64,000 bases of DNA from Glycocaulis sp050485565 (GTDB taxonomy: Bacteria; Pseudomonadota; Alphaproteobacteria; Caulobacterales; Maricaulaceae): positions 232,508 through 296,507 of the forward strand of contig NZ_JBJHBQ010000004.1 in assembly GCF_050485565.1 (NCBI RefSeq), read 5' to 3'. Positions 34,518-43,629 of the stretch are shown piece by piece. The notes under the pieces were generated by a model. That model was not told the DNA's origin. It did no database searches and was given only the letters and a program-made list of their open reading frames with translations. The position numbers and the translations under genes are program-made. Within the stretch, counting starts at the first letter, position 1. Each line of letters opens with the position of its first letter.

Positions 34518-36110
34518 TTACGCCGCGTTGGCCCGATCGGCCTGCAGGACCAGCTTGCGATAGTTATTGAGATCGCCGTCATAGCGCGTCGCCCGGCCAT
34601 TCTTGACCAGCCAGAGCTGATCGGCGGTGCCTTCGGCCAGATAGACATCGTGGGTGATGAGGATCACCGCGCCATTATAGTCATTGAGCGCGTAGATCAG
34701 CGCTTCACGGCTGTCGATATCCAGGTGGGAGGTCGGCTCGTCCAGGATCAGGATATGCGGCTTCTCCATCGCCATGAGGCCGAGGAGAAGACGCACTTTC
34801 TCGCCGCCTGACAGCTTCTCGATATTGGTGCCGACCTTCTCGTGGGCGAAGCCCATTGCGGCGGCCACGGCGCGCTGTCTGGCCGGCGGCGTGCCTTCGG
34901 GCAGCGCGTCGCGCACATGGTCCAGAACGGTTTCGCCAGTGCGTAGCTCGTCCATCTGGTCTTGCGAGAAATAGCCGATGCGCAAGGCGCGCGGCACGGT
35001 CCGGTCGCCTGCGATCAGCGGCAGGCGCTGGGCGATGGATTTGACGAGCGTCGTCTTGCCCTGACCGTTGGCACCGACGATGGCGATACGGTCATCCGGG
35101 TCGAGGCGCAGATCAACGCCAGAGAGGATCACCGCATCCTCGCCATAGCCGACCGATGCCCCGCGCAGCTGCAGCAGGGGCGCGGCAAGCTTGTCGGTGG
35201 AGGTGGGAAAGGAGAAGGGGACCGTGCGCTCCTCGAGCGGCACCGTGATCTCCTGCATTCTCTGTAGCATTTTCACGCGCGACTGCGCCTGACTGGCCTT
35301 GGACGCCTTGGCGCCGAAGCGGTCGATGAAGGATTGCAGATGGGCGCGGTCGGCCTCCTGCTTGGCGCGCTGGCTTTCCAGCAGGGCGGTTCTGGCGGCA
35401 CGCAGTTTCAGCCAGGCATCGTACCCGCCCGGCGAGATGGAAAGCTGCTTGTGTTCCAGCGCCATGGTGTGGGTGACGCAGCGATTGAGCATTTCCCGGT
35501 CGTGCGAGACGAGCAGCACGGTATGGGGATATTTCTTCAGATAGGTCTCCAGCCAGGCCGCGCCTTCGAGGTCCAGATAGTTGGTCGGCTCGTCCAGCAG
35601 GAGAAGGTCCGGCTCGGAGAACAGCACGCCTGCGATGGCCGCGCGCATGCGCCAGCCGCCGGAAAACTCGCGCGTCGCCCGGTAGAGATCGGCATCGGTG
35701 AAGCCCAGCCCCATCAGCACCTCGGCGGCGCGGGACTCTGCCGACCACGCGTCGATATCGGCCAGGCGCATATGGATTTCGCTGATCCGGTCCGGATCCT
35801 GCGCGGTCTCGGCCTCCTGCATCAGGGCATGGCGCTCTGTGTCGGTGGCCAGCACCACCTCCAGGATCGTCTCGTCGGAGGGCTGCACTTCCTGCGCCAC
35901 CCAGCCCAGCCGCGCGCCCTTGTTCAGGCGGATGGAGGTGTCCGGTGAGGGGTGCTCGATCTCTTCGCGGATCAGTTTGAGCAGGGTGGACTTGCCGGTG
36001 CCATTGCGGCCGACCAGACCGACCTTCCAGCCGCCGGAAATCTGCGCGGACGCATTCTCGAACAAGGAGCGCGCGCCGATACGGTAATCGAGGTTTGAGA
36101 TCGTAAGCAT
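34518..36110 (-). CDS. ABC-F family ATP-binding protein (Uup/EttA type)
   Basis: A 530-residue cytoplasmic protein with two ABC domains and no membrane part. ABC-F proteins act on ribosomes in translation or antibiotic protection. Walker A motifs are GRNGTGKS (34-41) and GANGQGKT; signature motifs are FSGGWRMR and LSGGEKVR; both Walker B segments (LLLDEPTN and LILDEPTS) are intact. A linker (about 230-300) of charged helices lies between the domains, typical of ABC-F. It stands alone, converging with the BaiN gene 4 bases away. Confidence 0.93.
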   Translation of the reverse strand: MLTISNLDYRIGARSLFENASAQISGGWKVGLVGRNGTGKSTLLKLIREEIEHPSPDTSIRLNKGARLGWVAQEVQPSDETILEVVLATDTERHALMQEAETAQDPDRISEIHMRLADIDAWSAESRAAEVLMGLGFTDADLYRATREFSGGWRMRAAIAGVLFSEPDLLLLDEPTNYLDLEGAAWLETYLKKYPHTVLLVSHDREMLNRCVTHTMALEHKQLSISPGGYDAWLKLRAARTALLESQRAKQEADRAHLQSFIDRFGAKASKASQAQSRVKMLQRMQEITVPLEERTVPFSFPTSTDKLAAPLLQLRGASVGYGEDAVILSGVDLRLDPDDRIAIVGANGQGKTTLVKSIAQRLPLIAGDRTVPRALRIGYFSQDQMDELRTGETVLDHVRDALPEGTPPARQRAVAAAMGFAHEKVGTNIEKLSGGEKVRLLLGLMAMEKPHILILDEPTSHLDIDSREALIYALNDYNGAVILITHDVYLAEGTADQLWLVKNGRATRYDGDLNNYRKLVLQADRANAA

Positions 36111-36179
36111 GGGGGCGGTTTAACGATGCCAGCGCCCGGCGCAATGGGGCGACTGTGCGCGAGCAGCAAAGCGGTGCCG

Positions 36180-37070
36180 CTACAGTTCGTCGGCTGCGTC
36201 GGTGAAGCTGGCCATTTCGGCGCGAATCCACGCGGCGAGCACGCTGGCCGCCTCTGACCGCCTGCGCCCGCGCGCAAAGGCAAGCCAGTAGCTTTCTCCG
36301 CCGGGCATGTCGCCATCGGCAAAGACGCTGACCAGACGGCCATCACTTACCGCATTGGCTGCCAGCAGCTTGCGGCCCAGCACAATACCCGCACCAGACG
36401 CGGCCAGCGCCAGTGCCGGGCCTGCCCTGTCTGCGATGAAGCCGGGTTCGGGCACGATGCCGTAAGCGCCCCGGCGTGCCAGCCAGTCTGTCCAGCCGAG
36501 CGGCGCGCTGGTGTCGGCAATGAGGGGCAGGGTTTCAAGATCGCCGGGCGTGCGTATCTGGCGCGCCAGCGCCGGTGCAGCGAGCGGGCTGAGCGTCTCG
36601 CGCAGCAATAATTGCGCGTCCCGCCCGGCCGGTGCGCCCGCGCTGCGCACAATGGCCAGATCAGCGCCCATATCCAGAGCTGCCAGCGGATCATTGGTGA
36701 TGAGCTCCAGGCCGCAGGCAAAGGCGCGTGCGCCCAGACGCGGGGCCAGCCACAAGCTCGACAGATCGGGCGGGGCGGCCAGAATGATCCGCGCGGCCCG
36801 CTTGCTCTCGCGCATGGCGGCGCTCGCCTCGCCCATCAGCTCGAATGCCCGGCTCAGCCGGTCCAGCGCCGCGCCGCCCCGCTCGGTCAGGCGCAAGGTG
36901 CGTCCCTCGCGCTCGAACAGGGCAGAGCCGATCAGCGCTTCTAGCTGGCGCACCTGCTGGCCAATGGCGGCCGGGGTGACATTGAGCTCACCGGCAGCAG
37001 CGGCAAAGCTGCCGCGCCGGGCAGCGGCCTCGAAAGCGCGCAGCGCATTGAGAGGGGGCAGGGCGGCCAT
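36180..37070 (-). CDS. LysR family transcriptional regulator, GcvA-like
   Basis: A 296-residue regulator with an N-terminal winged helix (LPPLNALRAFEAAARRGSF, then NVTPAAIGQQVRQLEALIG) and a C-terminal effector-binding domain. The N-terminus resembles GcvA-type LysR proteins. ATG 37070 (MAALPPL) is chosen; an ATG at 37085 is in frame. It is divergent from the cysG sulfur operon, and LysR proteins often regulate the gene they face, so sulfur control is possible; it is not obviously CysB by sequence. Confidence 0.9.
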   Translation of the reverse strand: MAALPPLNALRAFEAAARRGSFAAAAGELNVTPAAIGQQVRQLEALIGSALFEREGRTLRLTERGGAALDRLSRAFELMGEASAAMRESKRAARIILAAPPDLSSLWLAPRLGARAFACGLELITNDPLAALDMGADLAIVRSAGAPAGRDAQLLLRETLSPLAAPALARQIRTPGDLETLPLIADTSAPLGWTDWLARRGAYGIVPEPGFIADRAGPALALAASGAGIVLGRKLLAANAVSDGRLVSVFADGDMPGGESYWLAFARGRRRSEAASVLAAWIRAEMASFTDAADEL

Positions 37071-37178
37071 GACGATCCATTGCAAAGAAAATCTATCTAA
37101 TAATGGCAGAATAACTCATTTGAGAAAATAATCCATAGCGCATTAGGTTGGTCGCTCAGATCTGAAGGACCACGCCTT
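37071..37178. promoter_or_regulatory. AT-rich divergent promoter region between LysR gene and cysG operon
   Basis: The 108-base gap is notably AT-rich (especially 37085-37135) compared with the surrounding genes. TTGAGA at 37120-37125 with TTAGGT 17 bases later (37143-37148) is a weak promoter candidate for cysG. LysR proteins bind such gaps through T-N11-A motifs; I did not find a unique one. Confidence 0.45.
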
Positions 37179-38597
37179 ATGGACCAGTTCCTGCCAGCCA
37201 TTCCCCTGAAGGGTGCCCGCGTCATCGTCATCGGTGATGGCGAGGCGGCCCGTGCCAAATTACGCCTGTTTGCCAGCGCGCCTAGCGAGCTGGTCTGGCG
37301 CCCGGCGGTCAAGACCATCAATCCCCCCCCGGCTATTGATGGAGAAACCGGAGCCCGCATCCTCCCGGGCAGGTTCGTGCCGCCGGGCGCTTTTTCTGGC
37401 GCGCGGTTCGTGTTCATTGCGCTGGACGATGAGGCCCGCGCGGCCCGTCTTGCCGCGCGCGCGCGCCGGGCGGGCGCTCTGGTCAATGTGGTCGACAATC
37501 TGCCGTTGTGCGATTTCTACACGCCCGCCATCGTGGACCGGGGGCCGGTAACGATCGCGCTCTCCACCGGCGGGGCCGCGCCCGTTCTGGTGCGTGATAT
37601 CCGTTCGGCTCTGGAAGGGCTGGTCGCGCCCGGTGTGGGTATTCTCGCCCGCAGTGCCAACGCCTTGCGTGATACGGTGCGTGAGGCGTTGCCAACGGTG
37701 GATGACCGCCGCCGCTTCTGGGAAAGCGCCCTGCGCGGTGAAGCGGCAGCACGCGCCGATGCAGGCGATGGCCCCGGCACGTCGCGCGCCCTGATCCGTA
37801 CGCTCGACCGTTTCCGTGATGGCAAGGCCGAGCCGGGCCGGGTGTTTCTTGTTGGCGCGGGCCCAGGCGATCCTGAACTCCTGACGCTCAAAGCCGTACG
37901 CGTGCTGCGCGACGCCGATGTGATCGTGCATGACCGGCTTGTGCCTGAAGCGATATTGCAACGCGCGCGCCGGGATGCGCGCCGCATCGATGTGGGCAAG
38001 CGCCGGGGCCATCACTCCGTACCGCAGGAGCGTATTGGCGACATCCTCATCGAGGAGGCCCGCAAGGGTCTGCGCGTCGTGCGCCTGAAGGGCGGGGACA
38101 GCTTCATCTTTGGCCGTGGCGGCGAGGAAGCCGAAGCGGTGCGCGCTGCGGGTATCGAGGTCGAGGTGGTGCCGGGCATTTCAGCCGCGCTCGCCTGCGC
38201 GGCATCGGCTCAAATCCCCCTCACCCACCGCGAGGCGGCACAGGCTGTCACCTTCGTCACCGGTCAGCCCAAGGCGGACGGGCCGGAGCTGGATTATCGC
38301 AGCCTCGCCAGCGCACGCCATACCCTCGTTGTCTATATGGGCGTGGCCACTGCTCCCGTTTTAAGCGCGAAGCTGATCGAGGCGGGGCGCGGCGCTGACA
38401 CCCCCGTGGCTGTCATCGAGAACGGCTCGCTGCCCGGAGAGCGCCGCGTGTCCGGCACGCTGGCCGGTCTGCCCGCCCTGATTGACGCGCACGAGATCAA
38501 GGGTCCGGCCGTGATCGTTATTGGCGAGGTGGTGGCGCGTGCGCCGGAAATGATATCTGGCCTTGCCCGTCAGGCAGAGCTGGAGGCGGCGGCATGA
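37179..38597 (+). CDS. cysG: Siroheme synthase CysG (fused CysG-N/SUMT)
   Basis: Makes siroheme, the cofactor of the sulfite reductase encoded downstream. It has 472 residues. The N-terminal half (about 1-215) is the precorrin-2 dehydrogenase/ferrochelatase with NAD-binding VIVIGDGEAARAK and the STGGAAPVLVR segment. The C-terminal half (about 220-460) is uroporphyrinogen-III methyltransferase: VFLVGAGPGDPELLTLKA, HDRLV, and VPGISAALACAA. It is the first gene of a sulfur-assimilation operon, with DUF2849, cysI, cysH and cysK behind it. Confidence 0.95.
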   Translation: MDQFLPAIPLKGARVIVIGDGEAARAKLRLFASAPSELVWRPAVKTINPPPAIDGETGARILPGRFVPPGAFSGARFVFIALDDEARAARLAARARRAGALVNVVDNLPLCDFYTPAIVDRGPVTIALSTGGAAPVLVRDIRSALEGLVAPGVGILARSANALRDTVREALPTVDDRRRFWESALRGEAAARADAGDGPGTSRALIRTLDRFRDGKAEPGRVFLVGAGPGDPELLTLKAVRVLRDADVIVHDRLVPEAILQRARRDARRIDVGKRRGHHSVPQERIGDILIEEARKGLRVVRLKGGDSFIFGRGGEEAEAVRAAGIEVEVVPGISAALACAASAQIPLTHREAAQAVTFVTGQPKADGPELDYRSLASARHTLVVYMGVATAPVLSAKLIEAGRGADTPVAVIENGSLPGERRVSGTLAGLPALIDAHEIKGPAVIVIGEVVARAPEMISGLARQAELEAAA

Positions 38598-38875
38598 GGG
38601 CGATCACAGCAAACCGCCTGACCGATGGCCATGTCGTCTATCGCCGCGCGGACGGCATCTGGACACCTTCCCTGATCGAGGCGGAACGCTTTGGCGATGA
38701 CACGGCCGCCGAACCGGCGCTGAACGCGGCGCTGCGCGATATCCTCACCGTGGTCGCCCCTTACCTCATCGAGCTGGACGGTGAGCAGCCGGGCGGGCGC
38801 AAGCATGTGCGCGAGGCGATCCGGCTGAAAGGCCCCACCACCGGCACCAGCCTGCTTTACGCCGGGGAGCGCTAG
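38594..38875 (+). CDS. DUF2849 family protein in cys operon
   Basis: A 93-residue protein of the DUF2849 family, often found between cysG and cysI in alphaproteobacteria. The start overlaps the cysG stop by 4 bases (ATGA) and cysI follows 4 bases after its stop. It has no Cys residues and no signal or membrane segment. Visible sequence includes the N-terminal ANRLTDGHVVYRRADGIW. Function is not known; its fixed position suggests a role in siroheme delivery or sulfite reductase assembly, which is inference. Confidence 0.88.
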   Translation: MRAITANRLTDGHVVYRRADGIWTPSLIEAERFGDDTAAEPALNAALRDILTVVAPYLIELDGEQPGGRKHVREAIRLKGPTTGTSLLYAGER

Positions 38876-38879
38876 GCCG

Positions 38880-40511
38880 ATGTATCGCTACGATGAGATT
38901 GACCGGTCGATCGTTTCAGAGCGCGTGGAGGAGTTCCGCGAGCAGGTCAGCGCGCGTCTCTCCGGTGCGCTCACCGAAGACCAGTTCAAGCCCTTGCGGC
39001 TGATGAACGGGGTCTATCTGCAACTGCACGCCTACATGCTGCGCGTGGCCATCCCCTATGGCACGCTGGATGCGCGCCAGATGCGGGTTCTGGCCCATAT
39101 CGCGCGCCACTATGACAAGGGTTATGGCCATTTCACCACGCGCCAGAACATCCAGTATAACTGGCCTGCGCTGGTCGATATTCCTGAGATATTAGAGCAG
39201 CTTGCCGATGTGGAGATGCACGCCATCCAGACATCGGGCAATTGCATCCGCAACACCACCACCGACCCGTTTGCCGGTGCGGCGCAGGATGAGGTGGAAG
39301 ACCCGCGCCCCTGGTGCGAGCTGATCCGGCAATGGTCCACCTTCCACCCCGAATTCACCTTCCTGCCGCGCAAGTTCAAGATCGCCGTGACTGGCTCTGA
39401 CGCCGACCGCGCCGCCATTGGCGTGCACGATATCGGCCTGAAACTGGTGAAGAACGAGGCGGGCGAGACCGGGTTCGAGGTGCATGCCGGCGGCGGTCAG
39501 GGCCGCACGCCGCGCGTGGCGGTGAAGCTGCGTGACTTCCTGCCCAAGGGCGAGCTGCTGGCTTATCTGACCGCCATCATGCGCGTCTACAATCTCGCCG
39601 GTCAGCGCGACAATATCTACAAGGCGCGCATCAAGATCCTCGTGGAGACCATGGGCGCGGAGGCTTTCACCGATGAGGTGGAGGCGATGTACCGCCAGCT
39701 GCGCGGGCGTGACCTGGCCGTGCCCGCCGAGGAAGCTGCGCGCATTACCAGCTTCTTCCCCGAGCCTTCCCCGGTGGACCGCCTCGAAGGGGTGAGCGAT
39801 GCGCCGGGCTTTACGCGCTGGCGGGCCGTCAATGTGAAGCCGCACAAAGTGGCGGGCCGGGCCATCGTAGTGATTTCGCTCAAACCCCGCGCGGGCGCGC
39901 CGGGCGATGCGACCGCAGACCAGATGGATGCGGTGGCCAGCCTCGCCGAGCGCTACGCGGACGGCGAAATCCGCGTCACCAAGGAGCAGAATCTCGTCAT
40001 CCCGCACGCCGTCGCGGCGCATCTGCCTGCCATCTATGAGGGCCTGCGCGAAGCCGGGCTTTCCACCGCCAATGCAGGGCTTGCCAGCGATATCGTGACC
40101 TGCCCGGGGCTGGACTATTGCAGCCTGGCCAATGCGCGCTCCATTCCGGTGGCGCAGGCCCTGTCAGCCGCCCTGATCGACCGGGGTCTGGATGAGGATA
40201 CGCAAGACCTCACCATCAAGATTTCCGGCTGCATCAACGCCTGCGGCCATCACCACATCGCCAATATCGGCTTGTTGGGCGTCGATAAGAAGGGCGATGA
40301 GGTCTACCAGCTGACGCTGGGCGGCGTGGCCGATAATGGCGCGGCCATCGGCAAGATACTCGGCCCCGGCCTGGCGCCGGATGAGGCCGTGGAGGCGGTC
40401 GCTGCTTGCGTCGGTGTCTTCCGCCGCGAACGCGCGGATGGCGAAACCTTTACGCACACACTGGCCCGTATCGGGTTTGAACCCTTCAAGGAGGCCGTCT
40501 ATGGGCAATGA
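38880..40511 (+). CDS. cysI: Sulfite reductase (nitrite/sulfite reductase family)
   Basis: Reduces sulfite to sulfide by six electrons using siroheme and a [4Fe-4S] cluster. It has 543 residues and two repeats of the nitrite/sulfite reductase fold. The four cluster cysteines are in TCPGLDYCSLANARS and SGCINACGHHHIANIG near the C-terminal third. No flavoprotein CysJ is nearby; the ferredoxin-NADP reductase at the end of the operon suggests a ferredoxin-linked electron supply. The family also contains assimilatory nitrite reductase, but the cys neighbours settle the role. Its end overlaps the next gene by 11 bases. Confidence 0.95.
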   Translation: MYRYDEIDRSIVSERVEEFREQVSARLSGALTEDQFKPLRLMNGVYLQLHAYMLRVAIPYGTLDARQMRVLAHIARHYDKGYGHFTTRQNIQYNWPALVDIPEILEQLADVEMHAIQTSGNCIRNTTTDPFAGAAQDEVEDPRPWCELIRQWSTFHPEFTFLPRKFKIAVTGSDADRAAIGVHDIGLKLVKNEAGETGFEVHAGGGQGRTPRVAVKLRDFLPKGELLAYLTAIMRVYNLAGQRDNIYKARIKILVETMGAEAFTDEVEAMYRQLRGRDLAVPAEEAARITSFFPEPSPVDRLEGVSDAPGFTRWRAVNVKPHKVAGRAIVVISLKPRAGAPGDATADQMDAVASLAERYADGEIRVTKEQNLVIPHAVAAHLPAIYEGLREAGLSTANAGLASDIVTCPGLDYCSLANARSIPVAQALSAALIDRGLDEDTQDLTIKISGCINACGHHHIANIGLLGVDKKGDEVYQLTLGGVADNGAAIGKILGPGLAPDEAVEAVAACVGVFRRERADGETFTHTLARIGFEPFKEAVYGQ

Positions 40512-41604
40512 TACCGCAACAACGCCCCGGCTGGCCCGCGTGGAGATCGATACCGCCACCACGCCGGATGCGGCGCTGGAGGCAGCGCGCAGCGCACAGG
40601 CCATCGATATCCGCTTTCCCGCCTTCAGGGACGGGCGCGGCTATTCGCTGGCCGCGCTGATCCGCGAGAGCGGATTTACCGGCGAGCTGCGCGCAACTGG
40701 CGATATCCTGCCCGATCAGAAGGACTATCTCACCCGCACCGGGTTTGACGTGATCGCGCCGGATGACGGCTCGCCGCGCTGGGCCAGGGCCAGCTTCACC
40801 CATGCCTATCAGCCGGGCCTTGCCAAGGGTGCCAATGACCGGCTGCCCGCCTATCGCGCCCGCGCGCTTGCCGCCCGCAAGGCGCAAGTTGAGGCGCTGA
40901 ACCAGCAATATGGCGATGCCGCGCCGGAAACCATTATCGCGGTAGCGCTGGAGGTGTTTGAGGGGCGGATCGCCATGCTCTCATCCTTCGGGATCGAGGC
41001 GGCGCTGGGGCTGGCCCTGCTGGCCCAGGTGGACCGCACGGTGCCGGTGGTCTTCCTCGACACACAGCGCCATTTTCCTCAGACGCTCAGCTATCGCGAC
41101 CAGCTGGTGGCGCATCTGGGCCTTCAGGATGTGCGCATCCTCACGCCTGATCCGTCGGAGGCGCGCGCGCAGGACAATGATGGCAAGCTGTTTGAACGCG
41201 ATGGCGAAGCCTGCTGCGATCTGAGGAAGGTGCGCCCGCTCAATGCCGGGCTGGAAGGGTTCGACGCGGTCATTACCGGACGCAAGCGTGCCCATGGCGG
41301 CGGGAGGCAAGCCCTGCAGCCCTTCGAGTTTGATGGCGAGCGGGTGAAGATCAATCCGGTTGCCGGGCTGGACCCGGCCGGCATTGCAGCTCTCTACCGC
41401 GAGATGAAACTGCCCGCCCATCCGTTAGCCACACAGGGCTACACCTCTGTGGGCTGCTGGCCTTGCACCGCGCCCTCATCAGGCGCACATGCACGTGACG
41501 GGCGCTGGCCCGGCTCGGATCGCAGCGAGTGTGGTATCTTCGATCCGGTCCGCACAGCGCGGGCGGACGCGGCGCGCAAGCGGGCCGTGCGCCTTATCGG
41601 ATAA
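40501..41604 (+). CDS. cysH: DUF934-CysH fusion: adenylyl-sulfate reductase with N-terminal DUF934 domain
   Basis: Reduces adenylylsulfate to sulfite. The 367-residue protein has a DUF934 domain (about 1-120: DIRFPAFRDGRGYSL, GELRATGDILPDQ) joined without stop to a PAPS/APS reductase domain (about 125-367). In many relatives DUF934 is a separate gene next to cysH. The Cys pairs at 238-239 (ACCDLRKV) and 319/322 (GCWPC) are ligands of the [4Fe-4S] cluster of APS-type reductases. The catalytic cysteine is in SECGIF (Cys344); the residue after Gly-Ile is Phe where the family usually has His. The start ATG at 40501 lies inside cysI. Confidence 0.92.
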   Translation: MGNDTATTPRLARVEIDTATTPDAALEAARSAQAIDIRFPAFRDGRGYSLAALIRESGFTGELRATGDILPDQKDYLTRTGFDVIAPDDGSPRWARASFTHAYQPGLAKGANDRLPAYRARALAARKAQVEALNQQYGDAAPETIIAVALEVFEGRIAMLSSFGIEAALGLALLAQVDRTVPVVFLDTQRHFPQTLSYRDQLVAHLGLQDVRILTPDPSEARAQDNDGKLFERDGEACCDLRKVRPLNAGLEGFDAVITGRKRAHGGGRQALQPFEFDGERVKINPVAGLDPAGIAALYREMKLPAHPLATQGYTSVGCWPCTAPSSGAHARDGRWPGSDRSECGIFDPVRTARADAARKRAVRLIG

Positions 41605-41615
41605 GCGGGACGCGC

Positions 41616-42635
41616 ATGACAGGCCATATCATCGACCTTATCGGCAATACGCCGCTGATCCGGCTTGAGGCAGCCTCACGCGCCACGGGCTGCGAGATAC
41701 TGGGCAAGGCCGAGTTCCTCAATCCGGGCGGTTCGGTGAAGGACCGCACCGCGCTGGGGCTGGTGCGCGCGGCTGAAAAATCCGGCGCGCTCAAACCCGG
41801 CGGCACCATTGTAGAAGGCACGGCGGGCAATACGGGCATCGGGCTGGCCATTGTGGGCCGCGCGCTCGGCTACAAGATATTGATCGTCATGCCGCGCACG
41901 CAGAGTCAGGCGAAGAAGGATGCCCTCATCGCGGCGGGCGCGCAGATCATCGAGGTCGACCCGGCACCGTTCTCCAGCGAGCACCATTTCGTCCACGTCT
42001 CCCGCCGGCTGGCCGAAGAACTTTCCGCGACACCGCAAGGCGCGTTCTGGGCGAACCAGTTCGATAATCCCGCCAATGCCGCCTTCCATGCAGCGACCAC
42101 GGGCGAGGAAATCTGGAACCAGACCGGCGGCGCGATTGACGGCTTCATCTGCGCGGTTGGCACAGGCGGCTCCCTCTCCGGGATTGCCCGCACGCTGCGC
42201 GCGAAAAAGCCTAACATCGCTATTGGCCTTGCCGATCCGTCGGGCAGCGCGCTCTACAATCATTTCACCCATGGCGAGCTTAAAGGTGAGGGATCGTCGA
42301 TCACCGAAGGCATCGGTGTGGGGCGCATTACCGGCCAGTTGCAGGGCTTCAAGCCTGACCACGCCTACCGCATCGAGGACACCGAATTTCTGCCCATCCT
42401 TTTTGATCTGGTAGAAAATGAGGGGCTGTCGCTGGGCGGTTCGGCGGGCGTGAACATTGCCGGGGCAATCCGCCTGGCCCGCACGCTGGGGCCGGGCAAG
42501 ACGATTATCACCCTGCTTTGCGATTCCGGTGCGCGCTATGCGGGCCGGCTGTTCAATCCCGACTATCTCGCTGCGCGCAGCCTGCCCGTCCCGCCCTGGA
42601 CGGACAGGGGCGATAGCGCGCGCAACGCCATCTGA
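41616..42635 (+). CDS. cysK: Cysteine synthase (O-acetylserine sulfhydrylase)
   Basis: Joins sulfide and O-acetylserine to make cysteine, the last step of the operon's pathway. It is a 339-residue PLP enzyme. The PLP-lysine is Lys42 in LNPGGSVKDRTA; the phosphate loop is in VGTGGSLSGIA, and EGTAGNTGIGLA is the substrate loop. It has the GITGQLQGFKPDHA-type middle part of the longer cysteine synthase A/CBS-like group. It starts 12 bases after the cysH stop. A cystathionine beta-synthase activity cannot be excluded. Confidence 0.93.
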   Translation: MTGHIIDLIGNTPLIRLEAASRATGCEILGKAEFLNPGGSVKDRTALGLVRAAEKSGALKPGGTIVEGTAGNTGIGLAIVGRALGYKILIVMPRTQSQAKKDALIAAGAQIIEVDPAPFSSEHHFVHVSRRLAEELSATPQGAFWANQFDNPANAAFHAATTGEEIWNQTGGAIDGFICAVGTGGSLSGIARTLRAKKPNIAIGLADPSGSALYNHFTHGELKGEGSSITEGIGVGRITGQLQGFKPDHAYRIEDTEFLPILFDLVENEGLSLGGSAGVNIAGAIRLARTLGPGKTIITLLCDSGARYAGRLFNPDYLAARSLPVPPWTDRGDSARNAI

Positions 42636-42654
42636 TCGAAAACGAGGACCTGCC

Positions 42655-43482
42655 ATGACCGCTCTTCCCGCCGCGGCTGAAACCCTTGCGCCCGTTATCG
42701 AGGCCGGTGCCTTCTTCGATTGCGAAGTGCTGGAGGTGCGCCACTACACCGATACGCTGTTCTCCTTCCGTACCGCGCGCCCGCAGAGCTTTCGCTTTCG
42801 CACCGGCGAGTTCGTGATGATCGGGCTGGCAGGTGAAGGCAAGCCGACCTTGCGCGCCTATTCGCTCGCTGGTCCGAGCTGGGATGATGCGCTGGAGTTT
42901 TATTCCATCAAGGTGGAGGACGGGGCGCTGACCTCGCGCCTGAAGCATATCCGGCCCGGTGACCGGGTGCTGGTGGGCAGAAAACCGACCGGCACGCTGG
43001 TGCTCGACGCGCTACTGCCCGGCAAGCGCCTCTTCCTGCTCTCCACTGGAACCGGCGTAGCGCCCTTTGCCAGCATTGTGCGCGAGCCCGATGTCTATGC
43101 GCGCTATGATCAGGTGATCCTCACCCATACCTGCCGCACGGCAGCCGAGCTTGCCTATTCGCAAGAGCTGGTGGAGGGGTTGAAGGATGATCCGTTGGTA
43201 GGCGAGAGCGCACCGGAAAAGCTGGTCTATTTCTCGTCCGTGACCCGCGAGGATGGCCCGCAGACCGGGCGGATTACCGATCTCATCCAGTCCGGCCTGT
43301 TCTTCAAATCCATCCAGCAGGCGCGCTTTGATCCCGAACATGACCGGGTAATGATCTGCGGATCGCTGGCCATGCTCGAAGAGCTGAAAACCATTTTCCA
43401 GGAGCTGGGCTTCACCGAAGGCTCCAACGCTCGCCCCGGCAGCTTCGTGGTGGAAAAGGCCTTCAGCGGCGACGGAATCTAG
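42655..43482 (+). CDS. fpr: Ferredoxin--NADP reductase
   Basis: Moves electrons between NADPH and ferredoxin; here probably drives the ferredoxin-linked sulfite reductase. It is a 275-residue FAD protein. FAD binding is by RAYSLAGPSWDD and KPTGTLVLD; NADP binding is by FLLSTGTGVAPFASI and the MICGSLAMLEELK segment. The start at 42655 gives MTALPAAAET. It lies 19 bases downstream of cysK and is the last gene of the operon. A role outside sulfur metabolism, such as the oxidative stress response, is also possible. Confidence 0.93.
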   Translation: MTALPAAAETLAPVIEAGAFFDCEVLEVRHYTDTLFSFRTARPQSFRFRTGEFVMIGLAGEGKPTLRAYSLAGPSWDDALEFYSIKVEDGALTSRLKHIRPGDRVLVGRKPTGTLVLDALLPGKRLFLLSTGTGVAPFASIVREPDVYARYDQVILTHTCRTAAELAYSQELVEGLKDDPLVGESAPEKLVYFSSVTREDGPQTGRITDLIQSGLFFKSIQQARFDPEHDRVMICGSLAMLEELKTIFQELGFTEGSNARPGSFVVEKAFSGDGI

Positions 43483-43629
43483 GGACCAGAACCAATCTGG
43501 CTTCGGGCGTGACGCGTAGCCGATTGGGCCGCCCTTTCGGAGGAAGCCCGCCGCGCTCCGCAGGGGCAGGGCGGTTCACCTCGATCCGTGCTGACGGTGC
43601 CATACGAACCGGTCCATCTCGTCTCTGGC

